Shown here piece by piece: positions 14,820 to 20,969 of a stretch of DNA of 25,335 bases (within the stretch, counting starts at the first letter, position 1; each line of letters opens with the position of its first letter). The translations under genes were made by a program, and so were the position numbers. The stretch lies in assembly GCA_964540025.1 (NCBI GenBank), contig CAZIKQ010000026.1:1-25335 (forward strand). Reading direction: 5' to 3'. The notes under the pieces were generated by a model. The model saw only the letters and a program-made list of their open reading frames with translations, was not told the origin of the DNA and searched no databases. This stretch comes from RGIG250 sp964540025. GTDB lineage: Bacteria; Bacillota; Negativicutes; Selenomonadales; Selenomonadaceae.

Positions 14820-14894
14820 GACCGCCCTAGCTCCAACTTGTGCGGTCTTAGTATCACACAACGAGAGGCACCGTCTGCCGGTGACCCTTTTTCT
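14808..14894 (-). ncRNA. Antisense RNA, candidate type I antitoxin
   Basis: A near-consensus promoter at 14901-14929 would start a minus-strand RNA near 14894. It would contain a CACCG/CGGTG hairpin and end at the 11-bp hairpin 14815-14852 (arms ACTAAGACCGC and GCGGTCTTAGT, 16-base loop), which on this strand runs into GTTTTC. The ~87-base product would be fully complementary to the 3' end of the toxin mRNA, including its stop codon. This tail-to-tail overlap is the RatA/SR4 arrangement. Confidence 0.68.
14869..14893 (+). terminator. Terminator of the toxin mRNA
   Basis: CACCG and CGGTG pair across TCTGC; ACCC and then TTTTTC follow. It ends just where the opposing antisense transcript is predicted to begin. 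Confidence 0.65.
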
Positions 14895-14900
14895 ATTTGG

Positions 14901-14929
14901 ATTATATCATAGAGATTTTGGGATTTCAA
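14901..14929 (-). promoter_or_regulatory. Near-consensus promoter of the antisense RNA
   Basis: On the minus strand TTGAAA (14929-14924), a 17-base spacer, and TATAAT (14906-14901). It lies 9 bases past the folP stop. Any readthrough of the antisense terminator would run into folK. Confidence 0.82.
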
Positions 14930-14937
14930 GGGGGATA

Positions 14938-16179
14938 TTAACGGTCTGTCCCCCTGAGGATTGCCTCCGTCATTCTGACTGCCCGGAGGTTTTCCGCCAC
15001 GTCGTGAACCCTGATCAGGTGCGCGCCGGCGTAGACGGCGGCGCAGTTGGCGGCAATGGTGCCCTCCAGCCTTTCCCGGGGAGGAAGGCCCCCCAGAGTC
15101 TGGCCGATGACGGTTTTCCGGGAGGCGGCCAGCAGGACGGGATAGCCGTAGGCGGTGAGGCTGACGAGATTTCGCAGGAGGGTGAGGTTCTGGGCCGTAT
15201 CTTTGGCAAAGCCAATCCCCGGGTCGAGGATTATCTTGTCCTTTCCCACTCCCCGCCGACGGAGGAGGTTTGCCCGATCCAGCAGGTAAGCGGTTACCTG
15301 GCCGGTGACGTCCTCGTAGCGGGTGTTTTCCTCGCTCAGCATATCGGCGGGAGCGCCCCGCATGTGCATCAGGATGATGGGGACGTCGCTTTCCACGGCC
15401 AGATCCGCCATGGAGGGATCTTTTTCCATGGCGGAGATGTCGTTTATGAGGTGAGCCCCGGCGGCGATGGCTTCCCGGGCGGTGTCGGCCCGATAGGTGT
15501 CGACGGAGATGACCGCCTCCGGAAAATGTTCATGGAGGAGTCTGACGGCGGGGATCAGGCGGCGGCGTTCTTCTTCGCCGCTGACGGGGGCGGAGCCGGG
15601 ACGGGTGGATTCTGCCCCCAGGTCCAGGATTGCCGCGCCCTCCCGCAGCATTTTTTCCGCTGCGGCCAGCAGCGGGCCGTCGCCGTTTATTCGGCTGCCC
15701 TCGTAGAAGGAGTCGGGGGTGACGTTGATGATGCCCATGACCGCCAGCTGCCGGTAGGTTATAACCCGGCCGTCGGCCAGGGTGGTGACGGGCGGGGCTG
15801 TCTGGCTGTCTTTTTGGGGAGAAATTTGTTTCAGCATATCACCCAGCCGGGCGGTAACCTCCTTGAGACCAAAATACGGCATGGCGGAAATTTTTCCCAG
15901 CAGGCGGCGGTATTGCCGGAGCGTGGCCAGCATGAGGATGTCGCAGGTTTCCAGGGCGCAGTTTACGCAGCCCCTGGGGGTGACGGCGTCCCCGCCGGCG
16001 GAGAGAAGCTCCTGCTTGATGATGTTGGCGGCGGGAGCGCGCAGGCCGGTGATTTTCAGGGGGATGATTTCCGCCTTTTCCGTAAAGATCGGCAGGCTGC
16101 CCTTGTCGGCCCCGATGGCGGAGATTTCCTCCATAGCGGAGGCGGCGGGGAGCCGCAGGAGAAATGGGGCGCTGGTCAT
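14938..16179 (-). CDS. folP: Dihydropteroate synthase with a ~145-residue N-terminal extension
   Basis: The core, from 'MGIINVTPDSF' at about residue 148, contains all DHPS landmarks: 'DLGAESTRPGS', 'SVDTYRA', 'INDIS', 'ILMHMRG', 'ILDPGIGFAKD', 'ASRKT' and 'RVHDV'. It joins p-aminobenzoate to the pterin pyrophosphate made by FolK. At 413 residues it is much longer than the usual ~270. The added N-terminal part includes 'IKITGLRAPAANIIKQELLS'-like and 'RGCVNCALETCDILMLATL' stretches with three cysteines, and I assign no function to it. Its ATG overlaps the queD stop by 4 bases, so the two genes are coupled. I have seen longer DHPS forms in anaerobes, so the extension is not necessarily a misread start. 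Confidence 0.93.
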   Translation of the reverse strand: MTSAPFLLRLPAASAMEEISAIGADKGSLPIFTEKAEIIPLKITGLRAPAANIIKQELLSAGGDAVTPRGCVNCALETCDILMLATLRQYRRLLGKISAMPYFGLKEVTARLGDMLKQISPQKDSQTAPPVTTLADGRVITYRQLAVMGIINVTPDSFYEGSRINGDGPLLAAAEKMLREGAAILDLGAESTRPGSAPVSGEEERRRLIPAVRLLHEHFPEAVISVDTYRADTAREAIAAGAHLINDISAMEKDPSMADLAVESDVPIILMHMRGAPADMLSEENTRYEDVTGQVTAYLLDRANLLRRRGVGKDKIILDPGIGFAKDTAQNLTLLRNLVSLTAYGYPVLLAASRKTVIGQTLGGLPPRERLEGTIAANCAAVYAGAHLIRVHDVAENLRAVRMTEAILRGTDR

Positions 16180-16541
16180 GAGATTTTTTCTCCTCTGTAT
16201 CGGCAGCCGCTGGTTTTTGTCTCCCAGACCTCGATTTCCGAGAGGCGGCTGTGGCCGGTGGCCACCAACGGTTCCAGCTCCCGCCAGATGTAGACGGCGA
16301 TGTTTTCCGCCGAGGGGCAGGGCAGGAGGTCGTTGAGGCAGCTGTGGTCAAATTTTTCGATGATGGTTTCGGTGACGATCCGCTTCAGCTTTATGAAGTC
16401 AAAGACCATGCCCTCCCGGTCGGGGACGCCCTCCAGCATTACGGTCAGCCGGTAGGTGTGGCCGTGGAGGCGCTCGCATTTTCCCTCGTAGGAGGGGAGG
16501 TAGTGGGCGGCGTCAAAGGAAAATTTTTTGATGATTGTCAT
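16176..16541 (-). CDS. queD: 6-carboxytetrahydropterin synthase / PTPS-family protein
   Basis: A 121-residue PTPS-fold enzyme. Zinc ligands H13, H26 and H28 sit in 'FDAAHYL' and 'CERLHGH'; C22 is the catalytic cysteine; D65-H66 follow in 'KFDHSC'; 'PSAENIAVYIW' and 'EVWET' complete the active site. It has the Cys-x3-His-Gly-His form of QueD, not the Glu-bearing PTPS-III form known to replace FolB. Even so it lies first in a queD-folP-folK run with no folB seen, so a part in folate synthesis, beside or instead of queuosine, is worth considering. The start has TAGGAGA ahead of it. Two MITE-like elements lie just upstream, where its promoter should be. Confidence 0.88.
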   Translation of the reverse strand: MTIIKKFSFDAAHYLPSYEGKCERLHGHTYRLTVMLEGVPDREGMVFDFIKLKRIVTETIIEKFDHSCLNDLLPCPSAENIAVYIWRELEPLVATGHSRLSEIEVWETKTSGCRYRGEKIS

Positions 16542-16558
16542 GGTTGTCTCCTATGAAA

Positions 16559-16701
16559 ACACCGGCAACAGCGCCTGAAAGAAAACCGTTTATCCACGCC
16601 GGCACTTAGCAATCGACAAGCAGGCTTGCGAAGTCGGAGCTTAGTGTCGCTGCGTGGATAATCGAGCGAGAGCGGGTTTTCGTCGGGTGCTGTTGCGGTG
16701 T
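16559..16701. repeat. MITE-like ~143-bp inverted-repeat element A
   Basis: The left arm from 16559 (ACACCGGCAACAGCGC ... TATCCACGC) matches the inverse of the right arm ending at 16701 (GCGTGGATA ... GTGCTGTTGCGGTGT) with a few gaps. The centre also folds (AAGC/GCTT inside CGAC/GTCG). It starts 18 bases upstream of the queD ATG, so it overlaps the likely promoter. Confidence 0.65.
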
Positions 16702-16755
16702 AAATATTATCAGGTTTTCGGTTCTGTGGGAAATCAGATGTTCGGGTGGCGCTTT

Positions 16756-16893
16756 GCGGCATAACAGTCTGACAGAAACACACTTGCGTTTGATTATTAA
16801 CGCAACGGCGCCAGGCTCTGACTGCGCAGGTTTGCTTGTCAATCACCAGGCGCCGGCGTTAATAAACAGTTTCTTTACAGACCGTTATGCCGC
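16756..16893. repeat. MITE-like ~138-bp inverted-repeat element B
   Basis: GCGGCATAACAGTCTG at 16756 is mirrored by CAGACCGTTATGCCGC ending at 16893, one mismatch in 16. Pairing resumes inside with TTATTAACGC/GCGTTAATAA and GGCGCC/GGCGCC blocks. No coding capacity. It lies 54 bases from element A. Confidence 0.68.
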
Positions 16894-16909
16894 GGCTTCA
16901 CATTATGGT

Positions 16910-16930
16910 AGAGATGGCTTTGCCATCTCT
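16910..16930. terminator. Hairpin terminator at the end of the unrecognised minus-strand gene
   Basis: AGAGATGGC and GCCATCTCT form a perfect 9-bp stem with a TTT loop. On the plus strand it runs into TGCTTTTTAC; on the minus strand the tail is less U-rich. It lies 13 bases past the minus-strand stop codon. Confidence 0.6.
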
Positions 16931-16943
16931 GCTTTTTACTTTT

Positions 16944-17543
16944 TTACTGCTTGCCGGGGCCGGAGTGAGTCGGCAGGTCAGAAAAAATTTTCAGTCTGGC
17001 CTGGGCAATTTCCGCCAGCTGCTCCGGGCTGTACTTCCGGTAGACGTTATTCAGCCGCCGGTTGAAGTCCTTGCCGTATTCCTCGGGGTCGGCTGCGGCG
17101 GACAGGGCGTGTTTCTTTACCAGCCCCCAGAAGTCGCCGGTAAGCTGGCATTTTCCCGTCTCGTTTTTTACGGAAGCCTGCCGGAGCGCCAGGAGGATGT
17201 TCAGCCGGGAATCCACGAAGTAGAGGTGGAGCGTTTCGTCTGCCAGGGATTTTTCCGTGGGCAGCTGCTCTTTGGCCACCAGGTGGCCCGCCAGGGGAGC
17301 GTCTCCCCAGCCCTCCCGGAAGATGCCGTCTATCCGGTAGAGGAGCAGCAGGACGCCCTCCGCCTCCGCCAGGGCCAGCTCGATCTCCCCGGTCCGGAAA
17401 GCCTCCCGGGCGATCACGTCGGTGCGGGAAAGCTGGAGGATGAACATGGCACCGTTCACATCCACCTGAAACAGTCCCCCGTCCCCTTTAGCTTTAATGG
17501 GCAGGGGAAAGGTCCCGCCGGTTTCAAAATTTGTATAATCCAT
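16944..17543 (-). CDS. Hypothetical protein (199 aa)
   Basis: I do not recognise this protein. It starts 'MDYTNFETGGTFPLPIKAKG', has a beta-rich opening ('GLFQVDVNGAMFILQL'), then a helical middle and a C-terminal run of charged helices ('DPEEYGKDFNRRLNNVYRKYS'). No signal peptide or membrane span is visible, so it is probably cytoplasmic. ATG at 17543-17541 is preceded by AGGAA; a longer frame to 17609 lacks a ribosome site. It is transcribed away from hydF, with a candidate promoter at 17771-17800 sharing a dyad with the ndk promoter. Codon use is like its GC-rich neighbours, so I take it as a real resident gene. Confidence 0.7.
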   Translation of the reverse strand: MDYTNFETGGTFPLPIKAKGDGGLFQVDVNGAMFILQLSRTDVIAREAFRTGEIELALAEAEGVLLLLYRIDGIFREGWGDAPLAGHLVAKEQLPTEKSLADETLHLYFVDSRLNILLALRQASVKNETGKCQLTGDFWGLVKKHALSAAADPEEYGKDFNRRLNNVYRKYSPEQLAEIAQARLKIFSDLPTHSGPGKQ

Positions 17544-17635
17544 AGAAATTCCTGCCTTATTTTGCGGTTTTCCCGGAATTTGCAAAGCATTTCTCTTCAG
17601 CAGCTTCAACGGCCCGGCCCTGATGATAAATTCAA

Positions 17636-17664
17636 TTGATAACCAGCGGACAACATGATATACT
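17636..17664 (+). promoter_or_regulatory. Promoter upstream of hydF
   Basis: TTGATA (17636-17641), a 17-base spacer, and TATACT (17659-17664), each five of six consensus bases. The ~200-base leader contains the dyad hairpin 17790-17810 followed by GCCTTTTT, which could act as an attenuator. Confidence 0.6.
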
Positions 17665-17770
17665 CATATTGCCGCTTTATGTCTTCAATCGGTTCGTTGA
17701 TTATAACGGTTCCCGACCCTTGAATGCTGATGTGAAGAAAATTTCCGGGGCAATTCTCTTGAACAATGGC

Positions 17771-17810
17771 ATTATAATGCAGTCTTTCAGGAAATTGCAA
17801 GGCAATTTCC
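17771..17810 (-). promoter_or_regulatory. Minus-strand promoter with a GGAAATTGC dyad
   Basis: On the minus strand TTGCAA (17800-17795), 18 bases, then TATAAT (17776-17771). The -35 sits at the centre of GGAAATTGC-N3-GCAATTTCC (17790-17810). The sequence from the dyad through the -10 is nearly the same as the ndk promoter at 22512-22550. It would transcribe the unrecognised 199-aa gene. Confidence 0.6.
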
Positions 17811-17874
17811 GCCTTTTTGCATTCAGGGGCGCTGCCGTTATACCGCATCCGGCGAACGGGGAAAAGGAAATGAA

Positions 17875-19155
17875 ATGAGTGAGCAGGAAAAAATGCCGTC
17901 CCTGACGGCCACCAAGGGCCGCCGCCTCACAGTGGCCATATTCGGCCGGGTAAACGCAGGCAAGTCATCCCTGATGAATCTGCTCACCGGCCGCCAGCAG
18001 TCCATAGTCAGTCCCGTTCCGGGCACTACCACCGATTCGGTGGAAAAGGGTATGGAGCTGCTGGACATTGGACCGGCGCTGTTTATCGACACCCCGGGGA
18101 TCGCCGATGATACGGAGCTGGGGAGCCTCCGCCGCCAGTCCACCGAGCAGAGCATCAGCCGGGCGGACATCGCCCTGCTGCTGTTCTCCGGGCAGGAGAC
18201 GGGGGAGGAGGTAAAGCTGGCCCGGCGGCTGGCGGCGGCCGATACCCCCATCATCCCCGTAGTCAGCCGGGCGGATACCTATGAGGACGGGGGCCGCTCC
18301 TTTGCCGAGGTGGTCAAAGAGCGGCTGGCCGAGGCGGGGATCACCGCCGGGCCGCCAATTCCCGTCAGCAGCCGGGAGGACGAGGCGCAGGGCTTCCCGG
18401 GCCGGGACGCCATCTTTGCCGCCTTGAAGACTATCGGCGATGAAGTAATGCAGCGGAGCCGCCTGCCCCTTACGAAGGGACTTTGCGAAACCGGCGATAC
18501 CGTTCTGCTGGTAATGCCCCAGGACAGGGAAGCGCCGGCAGGGCGGCTCATCCTGCCCCAGGTGGAAACCATAAGGGAGCTGCTGGACAAGGACGTGACG
18601 ATCGTCTCCACCACCGCCGGGGGTCTGCCCCGGTCGCTGGCGGCCCTGAAGGAGCCGCCGATGCTCATCATGACCGATTCTCAGGTCTTGGGCCTCGTCC
18701 GGCCCCAGGTGCCCGCCGGAACGATGCTCACCTCCTTCAGCATCCTCTTTGCCGCCCAGAAGGGGGATCTGGCCTACTTTCTTCAGTCCGCCCGGCAGGT
18801 ACTGCTGGCGGAGGGAGGGCTTCCCAAGGGAGCGAAGATCGTCATTGCGGAAGCCTGCGCCCACGTGCCTGTAAACGAGGACATTGGCCGGGTGAAAATC
18901 CCCTGGCTGCTGGAAAAAAAATTCGGCCATGATTTCACGGTAGAGTTCGTGAACGGCCGGGATTTCCCGGAAAGTCTGGCGGACTGCCATCTGGTCATTC
19001 ACTGCGGGGCCTGTATGTTCAACCGGAAGCTGGTCATGAGCCGGGTGGCCCTGGCCAAAAACGCCCCCCGGCCGGTGCCCATGACCAACTATGGCATCGC
19101 CATCGCCGCCCTGACCGGGATTCTGGACGACGTGGCCTTCTCCGCGGAGGAGTGA
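17875..19155 (+). CDS. hydF: [FeFe]-hydrogenase H-cluster maturation GTPase HydF
   Basis: This 426-residue protein has a GTPase domain (P-loop 'GRVNAGKS' at 24-31, 'PGTTTD' switch, 'DTPG' at 72-75), a dimerisation part, and a C-terminal cluster-binding domain. The family's iron-sulfur ligands are present as C328-x-H330 and H376-C377-x-x-C380 ('EACAHVPVNED', 'HCGACMFN'). HydF is the scaffold on which HydE and HydG products assemble the diiron subcluster before transfer to the hydrogenase. Neither HydE, HydG nor the hydrogenase is in the window. ATG 17875 follows AAAAGGA. It is first in a codirectional run with the gmhA-like, Sel1 and RNase H genes (gaps 66, 29 and 45 bases). Confidence 0.95.
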   Translation: MSEQEKMPSLTATKGRRLTVAIFGRVNAGKSSLMNLLTGRQQSIVSPVPGTTTDSVEKGMELLDIGPALFIDTPGIADDTELGSLRRQSTEQSISRADIALLLFSGQETGEEVKLARRLAAADTPIIPVVSRADTYEDGGRSFAEVVKERLAEAGITAGPPIPVSSREDEAQGFPGRDAIFAALKTIGDEVMQRSRLPLTKGLCETGDTVLLVMPQDREAPAGRLILPQVETIRELLDKDVTIVSTTAGGLPRSLAALKEPPMLIMTDSQVLGLVRPQVPAGTMLTSFSILFAAQKGDLAYFLQSARQVLLAEGGLPKGAKIVIAEACAHVPVNEDIGRVKIPWLLEKKFGHDFTVEFVNGRDFPESLADCHLVIHCGACMFNRKLVMSRVALAKNAPRPVPMTNYGIAIAALTGILDDVAFSAEE

Positions 19156-19221
19156 CAGGGTGGCGTCCCCGGCTGGCAGATAGCGGCGGATTTTTCAAAA
19201 AACAGAAACCAGGGAGAAAAA

Positions 19222-20040
19222 ATGGCGCTTATAACCGAAGCCCGCAGCCGTATCACGGCCCAGATCGACGCCCTGAAAAAACGGCTGCCCCTTGACTCCA
19301 ATGACCTTGACTATGAAACTCATCTAAAAACTATCCGCCAGCTGCAAAGCATTCTCGACAGGGATGCAGCCCGGGGGAGAACCGAGGGAAAAATGAAGCA
19401 GGAAACGAAGGGGGCCATCGATGGCCTCATAAGCCGCTATCCGGAGCTGGAGCCTTGCCGGGACAGCATTGCCGCCGGGGCGGAGGCGATCATTGCCGCC
19501 TACAGAAACGGCGGAAAGGTCATCGCCTGCGGCAACGGCGGCAGCGCCGCCGACGCCGAGCACATCGTGGGGGAGCTGATGAAGGGCTTTTTGAAAAAAC
19601 GCCCGGTTCCCCCGGACTTTGCCGGAAAGCTGGCCAGCGTGGCGCCCGCTCACGCCGAATATCTGGCGAAAAACCTGCAGCAGCCCCTGGCCGCCGTATC
19701 TCTGGTGTCCGGGGTGGCCCTGCCCACCGCCTTTGCCAACGACCAGGCGGGGGATCTTGTTTTCGCCCAGCAGGTCTACGGTATCGGCCGGAAGGGAGAC
19801 GCGCTTCTGGCCATCTCCACCAGCGGCGGCAGCGCGAACGTGATTTACGCCGTGGAGCTGGCGAAAGCCATGGACATTACCACCATCGCCCTCACCGGCC
19901 GATCCGGCGGCAGGCTGAAGGATCTTGCCGACATTACGATCGCCGTGCCTCAGGAAGAAACCTACCGGATTCAGGAGCTTCACCTGCCGGTTTATCATGC
20001 CCTCTGCATAGCGGCAGAGGCAGAATTTTTCCCGCAATAA
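19222..20040 (+). CDS. SIS-domain phosphoheptose isomerase-like protein
   Basis: The SIS domain starts near residue 75 and carries 'CGNGGSAADAEHIVGELMKGF' (G104-S108 phosphate loop), 'ISTSGGSANVI' (S199-S204), and the catalytic 'QELHLPVYH' region (E252, H254, H259). This is the GmhA pattern: isomerising sedoheptulose 7-phosphate for ADP-heptose and LPS core. At 272 residues it is longer than GmhA (~190-200): about 60 residues of charged helix precede the domain, and the segment between the first two motifs is also longer. ATG 19222 follows AGGGAG. An internal ATG at 19393 would give a normal-size protein but has no clear site. Other phosphosugar isomerase roles remain possible. Confidence 0.75.
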   Translation: MALITEARSRITAQIDALKKRLPLDSNDLDYETHLKTIRQLQSILDRDAARGRTEGKMKQETKGAIDGLISRYPELEPCRDSIAAGAEAIIAAYRNGGKVIACGNGGSAADAEHIVGELMKGFLKKRPVPPDFAGKLASVAPAHAEYLAKNLQQPLAAVSLVSGVALPTAFANDQAGDLVFAQQVYGIGRKGDALLAISTSGGSANVIYAVELAKAMDITTIALTGRSGGRLKDLADITIAVPQEETYRIQELHLPVYHALCIAAEAEFFPQ

Positions 20041-20069
20041 CGCCGGCCTTACTGAAGGGAACGTGGACT

Positions 20070-20924
20070 ATGGACGCGACTTATGAAAACCAGTTGAAGA
20101 AATTGCAGAAAGCCGCCCAGGGGGGAGATCTGGTAGCGGCTTACAATCTGGGCGTCATAAGCGAGGACGAGGGCTGCATCGGGGAAGCCAGGAAATGGTA
20201 CCGGCAGGCGGCGGAGGCCGGTGACCCGGACGCCGCCACAAATCTGGCCAATCTCCTGATCATGGAGGCGGACGAGATCATGGAGGAGGCCCGGGGCTGG
20301 CTCACCAAAGCCGCCGAAGCCGGGCAGACCCAGGCTCAGTATACCTTGGCCACAATGAAGCTCCGGGGCTGGGGAACCCCGGTGGACACGGAGACGGCAA
20401 TCAGGTGGTACCGGGAGGCGGCCCGTCAGGGAATGGCCGACGCCCAGCTGGAGCTGGCGAAGCTGTACTACAATGGGGCCGCCGGAGCCGTTGATTACAG
20501 CGCTGCCCGCCACTGGCTGGAAAAAGCGGCGGAGCAGGGTAACGGCGAGGCCCAGTTTGGCCTGGGGATGCTCTTTTATGAGGGGAAAGCCTGCGTCCGG
20601 GATTTGGAAAAGGCCGCCGGCTGGTTTATCATGGCCGCCCGCTCAGGCTATACCCGGGCCAATGTCACCCTGGGGCACATCTACGAATCACCGGAAAGCG
20701 GGAGCTTTTACAATCCCCGGGAGGCAGCCGCATACTATGAGCGGGCGGCCCGCACCGGTGATGTTATCGCCATGGTCAGTCTGGCCGATCTTTATGGCAA
20801 TCAGGAGCTTCCCATAGCGGACCCGGCCCTGTCCCTCTACTGGTACCGCCAGGCCACGGCCTGCCGGAAAAGCGCGGATGGAACCGCCGACATCATGGGG
20901 GAAGCTCCGGAAAAAATCGAATGA
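20070..20924 (+). CDS. Sel1-repeat (SLR/TPR-like) protein
   Basis: Nearly all of this 284-residue protein consists of about seven Sel1-like repeats of ~36 residues ('AAYNLGVISEDEGCIGEARK', 'AQYTLATMKLRGWGTPVDTE', 'AQFGLGMLFYEGKACVRDLE'), each ending in a 'A..WY..AA..G' helix. These fold into an open solenoid that binds other proteins. There is no signal peptide, so a cytoplasmic adaptor is likely. ATG 20070 follows AAGGGA; the much longer frame from 19455 is a shadow of the gmhA-like gene. It sits 29 bases after that gene in the same probable operon. The partner is unknown. Confidence 0.85.
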   Translation: MDATYENQLKKLQKAAQGGDLVAAYNLGVISEDEGCIGEARKWYRQAAEAGDPDAATNLANLLIMEADEIMEEARGWLTKAAEAGQTQAQYTLATMKLRGWGTPVDTETAIRWYREAARQGMADAQLELAKLYYNGAAGAVDYSAARHWLEKAAEQGNGEAQFGLGMLFYEGKACVRDLEKAAGWFIMAARSGYTRANVTLGHIYESPESGSFYNPREAAAYYERAARTGDVIAMVSLADLYGNQELPIADPALSLYWYRQATACRKSADGTADIMGEAPEKIE

Positions 20925-20969
20925 AGGACGAAAAATTTCAAATGAAAAACGCAACCACGAGGATAAATT

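Noticed and set aside
14881..16293. 470-aa open frame on the plus strand
   Set aside because: It is the exact antisense of folP, which has all family motifs; GC-rich genes often leave long open shadow frames. No ribosome site.
17606..17848. 80-aa minus-strand frame with protein-like segments ('HISIQGSGTVIINEPIEDIK')
   Set aside because: It crosses the candidate minus-strand promoter and has no ribosome site at its ATG. It might be a decayed gene end, but support is too thin to call.
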